DNA of 64,000 bases, from contig NZ_CABHWW010000026.1 in NCBI RefSeq assembly GCF_902170305.1, positions 186,001 through 250,000 of the forward strand. The letters are read 5' to 3'. The DNA comes from Yersinia alsatica (lineage in GTDB: Bacteria > Pseudomonadota > Gammaproteobacteria > Enterobacterales > Enterobacteriaceae). This document shows, piece after piece, positions 29,636 through 38,541 of the stretch (its first letter is position 1; each line of letters starts with the position of its first letter). Made by a program: the position numbers and the translations under genes. The notes beneath the pieces were generated by a model, which ran no database searches, was not told where the DNA came from, and saw only the letters and a list, made by a program, of their open reading frames with translations.

Positions 29636-31021
29636 ATGAATAGAAAAATAAGCGGCTTTACTGGCCGGTGCATTCCCGGCGCATTATGGGGTATTACGGC
29701 GTTAATCACACTGGGAGGGCCGCCGCTGTGGGCGGCACAACCCCCACCGGTGGCGGCTTTTAACTGGCAGGCCGCACCGAGCGAAGAGCAATTGGCGGAG
29801 CTCAGCTTGCGTGAAGCTATCTTGCGGGCTTTTGCCCGTAATCCGCAAATTGCCCAAGCGGCGGCGCAGATCAAAGTGGGGCAAGGTGATTTGGATATCG
29901 CCGAAAGTGGCTGGTATCCGCAAATTTCCCTACAAGGCACGACCGGGAAATCGCATCAAACCGACTCTGCTGGCAGCTTAAATAGCAATGCTTCTGCCGG
30001 GGTTCAACTGAGCCAACTATTGTATGACTTCGGTAAAACCGGCGGCAGTATTGATGAGCAACAAGCGCTGTCAGATGCTTATCGCTATGAACTGTTTAAC
30101 ACCATGACCGCGGTGGGGCTGAGTACGGTTCAGGCTTATTTGCAGGTCAAGCGCTATCAGGCATTAAGTGTGGTCGCGCGCAGTAATATTGCCTCGCTGG
30201 AAAGTGTTAAAGAGACTGCCCAACTCAGGGCTGATGCTGGCTTGAGCTCGCAATCTGATGTTTTACAAGCCGAAACCCGCATCGCCGGTATGGTTGCCAC
30301 GTTGGAACAGTATCGCGCGCAGCAGCGTTCAGCGCAGGCGCAACTGACGGTCTTGACCGGTGTTGTGTCCGACAATCTGCCGGATCTCCCCAAAGATCTG
30401 CTCAAGCAAAAAATCACGCTCAACGCTATTCCTTACGATACCAGCAGCGCAGTGCGCAGTGCCGAGGCTAAGCAGCAGGCCGCCATGCAGCGGGTGCGGC
30501 AGAGTCAGGCGCAACACTGGCCAACCTTAAAGATTCAGGCGGGCCGGACACGCTATGAAAATGACTCCCGCTCTTATTGGGATGATCAGGTGCAACTGGC
30601 AGTTGAAGCCCCGGTTTATCAGGGCGGCGCGGTGAGTGCCAAAGTTCGTGCGGCAGAAGGTGCGCGCGCGGCGGCACAGGCGGAAGTTGAAAAAGCCAAG
30701 CTGGATGTGAATCAAAAAGCCGCAACGGCATACGCCGACATGATTGGTGCCATACAGCGCCAGCAAGCAGGGGAGCAGCAACTGGAAAGTGCCCGCCATA
30801 CCCGCAGTGTCTATCAGGATGAATATAAGTTAAGCAAACGCAGCCTGAATGACTTACTGAGTGTTGAGCAGGATGTATCACAGGCAGATTCAATGCGATT
30901 GATGGCGCTCTATGACGGCTGGGATGCCACCGCGCGCTATGCCTCGGCGGTCGATAATTTGGTCGATATGCTCGGTATCGACCGGGTTGCTCAAAGTGGC
31001 GAAAGGTTACCGACACTCTGA
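29636..31021 (+). CDS. TolC-family outer-membrane channel of the adhesin type I secretion system
   Basis: About 461 residues from the ATG at 29636. An alternative ATG at 29627 sits only one base from the GGGAG site and is therefore less likely. It has an N-terminal signal peptide ending near PLWAAQ and two homologous helical halves typical of outer-membrane efflux proteins (for example LSLREAILRAFARNPQIAQA, then repeated LDVNQKAATAYADMIG-type heptads). It would form the trimeric outer-membrane tunnel for export of the adhesin encoded just upstream. It begins 64 bases after the adhesin stop, consistent with one operon. It corresponds in role to BapB of Salmonella or LapE of Pseudomonas. Confidence 0.9.
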   Translation: MNRKISGFTGRCIPGALWGITALITLGGPPLWAAQPPPVAAFNWQAAPSEEQLAELSLREAILRAFARNPQIAQAAAQIKVGQGDLDIAESGWYPQISLQGTTGKSHQTDSAGSLNSNASAGVQLSQLLYDFGKTGGSIDEQQALSDAYRYELFNTMTAVGLSTVQAYLQVKRYQALSVVARSNIASLESVKETAQLRADAGLSSQSDVLQAETRIAGMVATLEQYRAQQRSAQAQLTVLTGVVSDNLPDLPKDLLKQKITLNAIPYDTSSAVRSAEAKQQAAMQRVRQSQAQHWPTLKIQAGRTRYENDSRSYWDDQVQLAVEAPVYQGGAVSAKVRAAEGARAAAQAEVEKAKLDVNQKAATAYADMIGAIQRQQAGEQQLESARHTRSVYQDEYKLSKRSLNDLLSVEQDVSQADSMRLMALYDGWDATARYASAVDNLVDMLGIDRVAQSGERLPTL

Positions 31022-31099
31022 TAGCGGTATTTTCACCTGCCACTGACGGGGTGGGGTATCGGGTTTCATTGACGCAAATGTGCGCGCAACAGGGGTAAC

Positions 31100-33235
31100 A
31101 TGACAACGCAATCTACGCCAACAGAAGTCTGGATAACCGCAATGGCGAGGGTTGCCAGCCGTTATGGCAAACCCGCTGATGTTAATTTTCTGACCCAGCA
31201 AATGCGCTGGTTTGAGCAATTAAATGGCTTGCGTCAACTGGAGCGACTCAGTGGCCTGCTGGGTTTGCAGGTCAACGTGATGCCATTGAAGAAAGTCCGC
31301 TGGCGCAATGAACTGCTGCCGGTGTTACTGGAATTGGAACCCGGCAGTGTGGCGGTATTAGAACACCTGAGTGATGACGAGCAGGTGAGTTATTGGCTCA
31401 GTGATGGCGGTGATGTGATTCGTGAGGCGAGCCTACCCGAGTTGCTGGCGCGCAGTCAGGGGCGGGTGGTTATGGTGGGCACCGCCATGCGCGGCCGTGA
31501 TCAACGGATTGATGAGTTTGTCAGACCCTATCGCAAGCACTGGTTCTGGCAAAACTTCCGGGGTGCCGGGCGTAAAATTGCTGAGATCTCTCTCGCCTCG
31601 GTGCTGGGTAATGTGCTGGCACTGGGGGGGATTCTGTTCTCCATGCAAGTCTACGACCGGGTAATTCCAGCACAGTCTTACGCTACATTGTGGGTGCTGT
31701 TCTTCGGTGTGTTGCTGGCCGCGGTTATGGAGTATGTCATTCGGCTGACCCGGACTCAGATCTCTGATTTGATGGGTAAAAAAATCGACCTCAATGTTTC
31801 GTCGATGCTGTTTGTCCGCGCGATGGCGATTAAAAATGAAGCTCGCCCCAAGTCGACTGGCTCCTTTATTTCTCAACTGCGTGAAATTGATCAAGTTCGT
31901 GAATTACTCACATCCACGACGGTAGGGGCAGCGGCCGATATGCCGTTCGTGCTGCTGTTTCTGGTCATCATGGCTTTTATGGGTGGCCCTCTGGTTATTA
32001 TCCCGCTATTGGCTATTCCGCTAATTGTTATCCCCGGCTTATTGATTCAGTTCCCCATGGCGAAACTGGCGAAGGAAGGAATGCGTGAAGGGGCACTGCG
32101 CAATGCCATTTTGGTTGAAACCATTGAAGGTATTGAAGATATCAAAGCATTGCAGGCCGAACCTTATTTTCAGCGCCAATGGGAGCAAACCCACGAGGTG
32201 AGCGCGGCGGTGGGGATGAAACAGCGCTTATGGGGCGCGCGCCTTACCGGTTGGGCCTCGACAGTTTCACAATTGACCTATGCGGGCATGCTGGTTTTTG
32301 GCACCTATCTGGTGTTGGCCGGGGAGATAACCACCGGGACACTGGTCGCCAGCAGTTTGCTCTCCTCAAGAACTATCGCGCCGTTAATGCAACTGACCAT
32401 GGTTTTCTCGCGTTGGCAACATGCGAAAAGCGCCATGACCGGCTTGAATGAATTACTCAAAAAACCCCTAGATCGCCCAGATGAGAGTGAATTGGCTCAC
32501 TGCCCGATACTGAACGGCCACTATCAGCTGCACAACCTGCAATACACCTATGATGAAGAGAAAGGGCAAAGCGTCATTGCGATTGCATCTCTGGAAATCA
32601 AACCCGGTGAGAAGGTGGCAATTCTGGGCAAAGTAGGGGCCGGTAAATCTACTTTACTGAAGCTGTTAGCCGGTCAGGCCAGTGCCACGCAAGGCAAAGT
32701 GGTGATTGACGGAGTTGATATCAAGCGGATAGAACCGGCAGATTTACGCCGTCAACTGGGCTTTCTGTCGCAGGACTCTCGCCTGTTCTTTGGCTCACTG
32801 CGGCAAAACCTGATGCTGGGCCACCCCCATGCCAGCGAGCAGGAGATGATTCAGGCGCTGCGGATCAGTGGCGCAATCGCCATGGTGCAGCAGGATGCGG
32901 CTTGCCTTGATCGGATTATTAATGAAGGGGGGCAAGGGTTATCCGGCGGGCAGCGGCAGATGGTATTGCTGAGCCGGATGATTTTACGTAATCCACAGGT
33001 TGTACTGATGGATGAACCGACGGCGTCAATGGATGAACAACTGGAAGATTATGTCATTCGTCAAATGGATAGCTGGTTGGATGGCCGCATGTTGGTGCTA
33101 GTGACCCATAGACCTGCATTATTAAAATTGGTAGACCGCATCATTGTGATGGATAACGGCCGAGTGGTGGCTGATGGCCCGCGCGACCATATTCTCAATG
33201 CGATGAGCAATAAATCTCAACAAGGTGCTGCCTAA
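31100..33235 (+). CDS. Type I secretion ABC exporter (LapB-like permease/ATPase)
   Basis: A 711-residue fused permease and ATPase. The N-terminal 130 or so residues look like the C39-peptidase-like domain without a catalytic cysteine, as in LapB/HlyB-type exporters that do not cleave their substrate. About six membrane helices follow (residues 165-430). The ATPase domain has Walker A GKVGAGKST near residue 508, signature LSGGQRQ near 613 and Walker B VVLMDEP near 633, then a switch histidine in VTHRP. It energises export of the giant adhesin with the TolC-like and HlyD-like partners on either side. Confidence 0.93.
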   Translation: MTTQSTPTEVWITAMARVASRYGKPADVNFLTQQMRWFEQLNGLRQLERLSGLLGLQVNVMPLKKVRWRNELLPVLLELEPGSVAVLEHLSDDEQVSYWLSDGGDVIREASLPELLARSQGRVVMVGTAMRGRDQRIDEFVRPYRKHWFWQNFRGAGRKIAEISLASVLGNVLALGGILFSMQVYDRVIPAQSYATLWVLFFGVLLAAVMEYVIRLTRTQISDLMGKKIDLNVSSMLFVRAMAIKNEARPKSTGSFISQLREIDQVRELLTSTTVGAAADMPFVLLFLVIMAFMGGPLVIIPLLAIPLIVIPGLLIQFPMAKLAKEGMREGALRNAILVETIEGIEDIKALQAEPYFQRQWEQTHEVSAAVGMKQRLWGARLTGWASTVSQLTYAGMLVFGTYLVLAGEITTGTLVASSLLSSRTIAPLMQLTMVFSRWQHAKSAMTGLNELLKKPLDRPDESELAHCPILNGHYQLHNLQYTYDEEKGQSVIAIASLEIKPGEKVAILGKVGAGKSTLLKLLAGQASATQGKVVIDGVDIKRIEPADLRRQLGFLSQDSRLFFGSLRQNLMLGHPHASEQEMIQALRISGAIAMVQQDAACLDRIINEGGQGLSGGQRQMVLLSRMILRNPQVVLMDEPTASMDEQLEDYVIRQMDSWLDGRMLVLVTHRPALLKLVDRIIVMDNGRVVADGPRDHILNAMSNKSQQGAA

Positions 33236-33247
33236 CAGGAGTTGGTC

Positions 33248-34417
33248 ATGAGCAATCTCAGCCTGCAACAAGAAAGGGTACAGCAGGAGCGGCGCATGTC
33301 GGCCATTGTGTGGCTCATGCTGGTGGGGATGATAGTGATGTTTATCTGGGCTTATTTCGCCACGCTGGATGAAGTCACTGTGGGTACTGGGAAAGTGACG
33401 CCCTCGAGCCGCGCGCAGCTAATAGAGAGTCTGGATGGCGGTATCATTAATGAGTTGCTGGTGCATGAAGGGGCTATCATCAATAAAGGGCAAATTCTGG
33501 CCCGCCTTGATCCCACCCGTTTTCAATCTAACTACGGCGAAGCCGCCGCCAGAGTGCGTACTTTGCGCGCCTCTTCAGAACGCTTGCGCGCTGAGCTCAC
33601 CGGTGCGGCATTGGCTTTCAGTGTCGATACCTTAAAAGAGCCGGAACTGGTGGCGCGCGAGACTCAGTTCTATCTCTCTCGCCGGCAAAATCTCAATGAA
33701 ACTGTCAGCAATTTGCAGCAATCACTGAAACTGGTCCAGCAGGAGCTGCGCATGACCGAACCGCTGGTGGCTAAAGGTGCCGCCAGCCAGGTCGAGGTGA
33801 TCCGGCTACAGCGGCAAGTCAGTGATCTGCGAGGCAAAATTGATGAAGCTCGCAACCAGTATGCGGTTAGAGCCAGAGAGGAGCAGCTTAAAAATAATGC
33901 CGATTTAGATGCACAGTTGCAGGTGGTCTCCGGCAAGCAGGATCAACTCACGCGAACCACACTCATTTCACCGGTTCGTGGGATCGTAAAGGATATTCAG
34001 GTTTCCACCGTCGGGGGGGTGCTGCAACCCGGCGGTAAGTTGATGGAAATCGTCCCTATCGAAGAGCAATTATTGATTGAAACGCGTATTAACCCGCGTG
34101 ACATTGCTTACATCCGCCCCGGCTTACCGGCGACGGTAAAGATAACCGCTTATGATTCATCCATCTACGGCAATCTGAATGGCGAGGTAGAGACGGTGTC
34201 GCCGGATACCTTGCAAGATGAAGTTAAACGAGACCAATTTTACTACCGTATTTATGTGCGCACTAATCGGGCTGATTTGACGAATAAAGCCGGGAAGTCA
34301 TTTCCAATATTACCGGGAATGGTGGCGAGTGTAGAAATTAAAACCGGGCAGAAAACGGTATTAGACTACCTAATAAAGCCGTTGAATAAAGTGAATGAAG
34401 CATTGCGGGAGCGCTAA
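33248..34417 (+). CDS. HlyD-family membrane fusion protein of the adhesin secretion system
   Basis: A 389-residue periplasmic adaptor. I use the ATG at 33248 (MSNLSLQQERVQQE), which has an AGGAG site eight bases upstream. There is one N-terminal membrane segment (about 17-38), then a lipoyl-like half motif around GTGKVTPSSRAQ, a long coiled-coil (about 90-225) and the second lipoyl half with TLISPVRGIVKDIQ. The C-terminal beta-barrel region ends near VLDYLIKPL, a hallmark of type I secretion adaptors. It starts 12 bases after the ABC exporter stop and is the last gene of the adhesin operon. I see no clear terminator on the plus strand after it. Confidence 0.93.
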   Translation: MSNLSLQQERVQQERRMSAIVWLMLVGMIVMFIWAYFATLDEVTVGTGKVTPSSRAQLIESLDGGIINELLVHEGAIINKGQILARLDPTRFQSNYGEAAARVRTLRASSERLRAELTGAALAFSVDTLKEPELVARETQFYLSRRQNLNETVSNLQQSLKLVQQELRMTEPLVAKGAASQVEVIRLQRQVSDLRGKIDEARNQYAVRAREEQLKNNADLDAQLQVVSGKQDQLTRTTLISPVRGIVKDIQVSTVGGVLQPGGKLMEIVPIEEQLLIETRINPRDIAYIRPGLPATVKITAYDSSIYGNLNGEVETVSPDTLQDEVKRDQFYYRIYVRTNRADLTNKAGKSFPILPGMVASVEIKTGQKTVLDYLIKPLNKVNEALRER

Positions 34418-34670
34418 TAATGCTGCTTAATTATTTGTCTCTATTGGCGTTTTACAGTTGACGCTGAATGCCCTTTATTTGCTGATAAATTTTAAACTAT
34501 GCCAATAAATAGTTGGATGCTAGTTAACCAATCAGGCTAATTATTAGCCCGTGATGTTTAAGCTATTCGTGCTCAAATATTATGATGAAACTATATGTTT
34601 TGCCTATTATTTCATTTTGGAAATATGCCCATCATTATAAATATACTTCACTATATATATTGCAGACAAT

Positions 34671-34762
34671 AAAAAAGCCGGTCAAAAGACCGGCCGTAAC
34701 ACTAACGAATTATCTGGCCGCGGAGGCCACAATGAAAGTAATAGTAAAATAATGATGATAGC
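34671..34762 (-). ncRNA. micF: MicF antisense small RNA
   Basis: Read on the minus strand, the RNA would begin GCTATCATCATTA, identical to the first 13 bases of E. coli MicF, the seed that pairs with the ompF leader. It ends in the hairpin GCCGGTC-TTTT-GACCGGC followed by TTTTTT. The length is about 92 bases against 93 in E. coli. It is divergent from the OmpC-type porin gene, the conserved position. MicF represses ompF translation under OmpR, SoxS, MarA and Rob control. The middle of the RNA differs from E. coli. Confidence 0.88.
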
Positions 34763-34917
34763 GGATTTATTATAGTTGCTGTTTCTAAGATATTACTTGT
34801 CAATTTGTGCGGTATGAATTTTCTTGTAACTTATTGTATTTATTTAAAAAATAATCATTCTTGATTATAGGTGCTATATTTCTTGGTATTTTCTATTTTT
34901 GTGAAAGTTCGCCACCA

Positions 34918-34957
34918 TTTACATTTTGAAATGATTTTTGGACATATGAAACATTAT
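34918..34957 (+). promoter_or_regulatory. OmpR-type sites upstream of the porin gene
   Basis: TTTACATTTTGAAATG and, 11 bases on, ATGAAACATTAT closely resemble the E. coli ompC C1 OmpR sites (TTTACATTTTGAAACATCTA). They lie 130-170 bases upstream of the porin ATG, between it and micF, and could serve both. Confidence 0.6.
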
Positions 34958-35086
34958 CCGAGACTTGGTAGCATTTTCTGTATAGATAAATCCTAATCTT
35001 ATTACCACAATAGAATAACCCCATTGGGATTATATGCTCGCAAGAGCAGTGGCATAGTTAGATCTAATAATTAGAGGATAATAACG

Positions 35087-36199
35087 ATGAAACTTCGAGT
35101 TCTTTCCCTGCTTGTTCCAGCCTTATTAGTCGCAGGTAGTGCAGGCGCGGCTGAAATTTACAACAAAGACGGCAACAAGCTGGATCTGTACGGCAAAGTC
35201 GATGGTTTGCATTATTTTTCTGATGATAAGAGCAAAGATGGCGACCAGTCTTACATGCGTTTTGGCCTGAAAGGCGAAACTCAGATTAGCGACCAACTGA
35301 CCGGTTACGGCCAGTGGGAATATCAGGCAAATTTAAACAAAGCTGAAGATCAAGACCAAGGTAACTTTACCCGTATTGGTTTCGCTGGTTTGAAATTTGC
35401 TGATTACGGCTCTTTCGATTATGGCCGTAACTATGGTGTGCTTTACGACGTAAACTCATGGACTGACGTACTGCCAGAGTTCGGTGGCGATACTTACGGT
35501 GCGGATAACTTCCTGTCACAACGTGGTAACGGCATTGCGACTTACCGCAACACCAACTTCTTTGGCTTGGTTGATGGCTTGAACTTTGCTCTGCAATATC
35601 AAGGCAAGAACGGCAGCGGCACTGAAACCAACAATGGCCGTGATGTACAAGGTCAGAATGGTGACGGTTACGGTATGTCCGTATCTTACGACCTTGGTTG
35701 GGGCGTGAGTGCGTCTGCTGCGATGGCAAGCTCTCTGCGTACTACTGATCAAAATAAACTGGCATATGGTCATGGTGATCGTGCTGATGCCTATGCCGGT
35801 GGTCTGAAATATGACGCCAACAACGTTTATCTGGCCGCAACTTATACTCAGACTTACAACCAGACCCGTTTCGGTAACTTTAGCAATGACGATGCTGACG
35901 CGGTTTACGGCTTTGCTAACAAAGCACAGAACATTGAGTTAGTGGCTCAGTATCAGTTTGATTTCGGCCTGCGCCCATCCGTAGCTTACCTGCAATCTAA
36001 AGGTAAAGACCTTGGCAACGGCTATGGTGACCAAGATCTGCTGAAATATGTTGATGTCGGCGCTACTTACTTCTTCAACAAAAACATGTCCACCTATGTT
36101 GATTACAAAATCAACCTGTTGGATGAAAACCAATTCACCAAAAATGCCGGTATCAACACTGATGATATCGTAGCGGTTGGTTTGGTTTACCAGTTCTAA
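35087..36199 (+). CDS. ompC: OmpC-type general porin
   Basis: A 370-residue classical porin. The signal peptide [21 protein letters not shown] is followed by mature [17 protein letters not shown], and the protein ends VGLVYQF with the terminal Phe needed for BamA recognition. The L3 constriction region is recognisable around [12 protein letters not shown]. It forms a 16-strand trimeric barrel for passive diffusion of small solutes. The symbol is based on position next to micF and on OmpR sites resembling those of E. coli ompC; OmpF-like and OmpC-like porins are hard to tell apart by sequence alone. Confidence 0.88.
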   Translation: MKLRVLSLLVPALLVAGSAGAAEIYNKDGNKLDLYGKVDGLHYFSDDKSKDGDQSYMRFGLKGETQISDQLTGYGQWEYQANLNKAEDQDQGNFTRIGFAGLKFADYGSFDYGRNYGVLYDVNSWTDVLPEFGGDTYGADNFLSQRGNGIATYRNTNFFGLVDGLNFALQYQGKNGSGTETNNGRDVQGQNGDGYGMSVSYDLGWGVSASAAMASSLRTTDQNKLAYGHGDRADAYAGGLKYDANNVYLAATYTQTYNQTRFGNFSNDDADAVYGFANKAQNIELVAQYQFDFGLRPSVAYLQSKGKDLGNGYGDQDLLKYVDVGATYFFNKNMSTYVDYKINLLDENQFTKNAGINTDDIVAVGLVYQF

Positions 36200-36225
36200 T
36201 CCTGATAACAGGGTAGGTTCTGATA

Positions 36226-36253
36226 AAACGCGGTCATTTGGCCGCGTTTTTTT
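36226..36253 (+). terminator. Rho-independent terminator of the porin gene
   Basis: Stem ACGCGG / CCGCGT with an 8-base interior, followed by seven T residues, about 30 bases after the porin stop codon. Confidence 0.85.
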
Positions 36254-36430
36254 ATACCTGTCATTGCTGTAACCGAGCAGTAACCCAATCCAGCATCGTT
36301 GCGTTTTTGACCAAGCTGGCTTTTTTTGACCAATTTCGGCATGAAGTTTAACCAAACGAACCGAATTTCAATTTTTTCTGAACCAAACACTAGACATATC
36401 ATCACGCTATAGATGATAATGCCGCTCATT

Positions 36431-36518
36431 GGAAGGATGGCCGAGTGGTTTAAGGCAACGGTCTTGAAAACCGTCGACTGTAACAGGTCCTAGAGTTCGA
36501 ATCTCTATCCTTCCGCCA
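36431..36518 (+). tRNA. tRNA-Ser (anticodon UGA)
   Basis: An 88-base class II tRNA with acceptor stem GGAAGGA / TCCTTCC, discriminator G and encoded CCA. The anticodon loop CTTGAAA gives UGA, there is a long variable arm, and the T-loop is GTTCGAATC. Confidence 0.96.
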
Positions 36519-36524
36519 AATTAC

Positions 36525-36600
<76 letters not shown>

Positions 36601-36603
36601 ATT

Positions 36604-36639
36604 AAAAGCCCGCTATCTGAATAAGATAGCGGGCTTTTT
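36604..36639 (+). terminator. Terminator after tRNA-Ser/tRNA-Thr
   Basis: An 11-base perfect stem AGCCCGCTATC / GATAGCGGGCT with a 7-base loop and a T-run, starting a few bases after the tRNA-Thr CCA end. Confidence 0.9.
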
Positions 36640-36727
36640 GCTATGAGCTTTACATCGCGGCTCAGCGAGGCGGGGTGGCTCATATCTATCGAAATGGCGG
36701 CAGCTACCGTCGCTGCCGCCAATAGCA

Positions 36728-37870
36728 TTAGCTGTTCTTGGCTAGTTGGGCCACCAGCTGATTAACGCCATCACTCATATTGGTGAATTTAGTCAACTGC
36801 GTGCGGGTCACTACCACGAAGACGCCGATATTCTTTTCCGGGATCATGGCCATGTAGGTGATGAACCCGCCGCCGCCACCGGTTTTTTGCATAATTCCCG
36901 GTAGTTCATCATTGGGTGCCATATAAACCCATCCCAAACCCAGTGCATCTGCCTGACCGGCAACATCCATCCCTTTTAATGAAACTAAGTCGCGGCGTTG
37001 GAAATACAGGGTTTGTTCACGTTTGGCTGAATTCTTACGCGCGCTGTTATCTGAAGATAAGAATTGCTGCATCCAGCGCTGCATATCCTCCGGTGTTGAG
37101 TAAATCCCACCGCTGCCAGCGGCGGCTGTGGTGTTCTCACAACGGCTGCTGCCAACACCAACCATCAAACGGCTACATTGCTCTGCCGTCGGGGTGAGGG
37201 TGGTATTGCGCATTCCTAGCGGAGCGGTGATTTTATCGCGCAATAAGCTGGTATAAGGTTTGCCGGAGGCCCGTGAAAGTGCATCCGCCAGCAAATCGTA
37301 GGCCAAATTGGAATAAGCCGCTTTTACACCGGGGGGAACAGCGACAGTTGCCTGTTTAAGCCACTGCCAGCGGTTATCTTTAGTCGGCCAGGTAAACACT
37401 GGCCTTTTCTGCGGGCCACCCGGTTGTTCACGCGGCAGGCCGCTGGTATGGCTGGCCAAATTCAGCAGGGTAATTGGCTGCTTACTATTATAAGCCGGAA
37501 CTTTGGCCCCACTTGGCGCATATTTTCGCAGTGGGTCGGTCAATTTTACCGTGCCATCTTCAGCCAGCTTAACCATCACTTCGCTGGTCATCAGCTTGGT
37601 GATAGAAGCAATGCGAATCAATGAGTCTGGCCGCGGGCGCAGATTATTACCGGGCTTGGTTTCACCAAAACTGCGGTTGACCACTTGATTATTATCGATA
37701 ACCACCAGTGCCATTCCCATGGCCCCACTGTTATAGAAGATATGTTCAGCATATTGATCAACAACTTGTGATGTCAAAAGCTCAGTATTGGCATAGCTGT
37801 GCATAGGGATTGTAAATAATGCAGCGGCTAGCAATGGGGCGGAGAAATGTTTCAGCAATCTTTTGTCCAT
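36728..37870 (-). CDS. ampH: AmpH, penicillin-binding DD-peptidase/endopeptidase of the class C beta-lactamase fold
   Basis: 380 residues from the ATG at 37870, with a signal peptide ending near HSYA. The serine nucleophile motif is S89-I-T-K92 in IRIASITKLM, the second motif YSN is in AAYSNLAYDLLADAL, and the KTG-like box is QKTGGGGGF. It is close to E. coli AmpH through its whole length. AmpH is a periplasmic peptidase acting on peptidoglycan peptides and in recycling, with little beta-lactamase activity. The ribosome site before this ATG is weak; a TTG six bases upstream is an alternative. Confidence 0.93.
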   Translation of the reverse strand: MDKRLLKHFSAPLLAAALFTIPMHSYANTELLTSQVVDQYAEHIFYNSGAMGMALVVIDNNQVVNRSFGETKPGNNLRPRPDSLIRIASITKLMTSEVMVKLAEDGTVKLTDPLRKYAPSGAKVPAYNSKQPITLLNLASHTSGLPREQPGGPQKRPVFTWPTKDNRWQWLKQATVAVPPGVKAAYSNLAYDLLADALSRASGKPYTSLLRDKITAPLGMRNTTLTPTAEQCSRLMVGVGSSRCENTTAAAGSGGIYSTPEDMQRWMQQFLSSDNSARKNSAKREQTLYFQRRDLVSLKGMDVAGQADALGLGWVYMAPNDELPGIMQKTGGGGGFITYMAMIPEKNIGVFVVVTRTQLTKFTNMSDGVNQLVAQLAKNS

Positions 37871-38067
37871 GTTCAAAAAATAAATAAGTGGTCGTGGACT
37901 TATAGTAATCGGATATTTGTATAAAACATGCTGAAATTTTCAGATAGACGAATAATTTACATTAGCGGGCAGAACTTATCGGGCCAGTGGCCTCATTGCG
38001 AGTCAACCCACAAAGAGAGCCACTCTGTTTTTTCTGCTTTATATCCTGTTATTACATTAGACGTGGC

Positions 38068-38379
38068 TTAGATAGGGGATATCTGACGAACCTCGTGCTG
38101 AAAAACGTAAGGGTCTGAGAGTAATTCGAACTGTTCGTCATCGGGATAGGTGACTGCCACCTGATAATTCTCGCCAGCGAATGCTTTAACGGCATTAATA
38201 TCTTGCCAGTAAGTGGCTAAAAAGAAATGCTCCCACATCCCCTGAGTTTCATGGCGTACAAATGCACCTCTATTCCCTGCAATTCCTGTGGCATCTTGCA
38301 CACCGGTGAGCTCCAAATGCTGCCTGAATCCTTCCGCATATTTTACTGGGACACAACCATGCCAAGTTCTTACAATCAT
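38068..38379 (-). CDS. Small dimeric alpha/beta-barrel protein, antibiotic biosynthesis monooxygenase-like
   Basis: 103 residues from the ATG at 38379 (MIVRTWHGCVP); the longer frame to 38427 adds an unlikely leader. The pattern IVRTWHGxVP...YAEGF at the start and FFLATYWQDINAVKAFAGE in the middle fits the ABM (ferredoxin-like dimer) fold of small monooxygenases and related stress proteins. The substrate and true activity are unknown. It has no obvious operon partner: the neighbours are ampH downstream and a sugar symporter upstream with its own terminator. Confidence 0.7.
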   Translation of the reverse strand: MIVRTWHGCVPVKYAEGFRQHLELTGVQDATGIAGNRGAFVRHETQGMWEHFFLATYWQDINAVKAFAGENYQVAVTYPDDEQFELLSDPYVFQHEVRQISPI

Positions 38380-38485
38380 TTTAGCCAATATCCTGTTGGA
38401 GAAAAGGGGAGCTAAACACCATAGCATGATAGAAAGGGAAAGCGGGAGAGGGGAAATAGTAGAATGGTAATGATATTCAGCATGA

Positions 38486-38520
38486 TAAAAAACCGCACCG
38501 GGTTAGGGCCGGTGCGGTTT
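38486..38520 (-). terminator. Terminator of the GPH symporter gene
   Basis: Stem AACCGCACCG / CGGTGCGGTT with an 8-9 base loop, followed on the minus strand by a run of six T residues. It lies 20 bases after the symporter stop codon. Confidence 0.85.
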
Positions 38521-38541
38521 GCGCTGACTATCAGACATCTA

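Larger units (their letters stand above)
34418..35086. other. Intergenic region between the adhesin secretion operon and the porin
   Basis: About 670 AT-rich bases. It contains micF on the minus strand, the OmpR-type sites and the porin leader. The stretch 34418-34670 shows no gene that I can support. Confidence 0.6.

Noticed and set aside
34677..34694. Hairpin taken as the terminator of the adhesin secretion operon
   Set aside because: The run of T residues is on the minus strand side. It fits the 3' end of MicF, not a plus-strand transcript.
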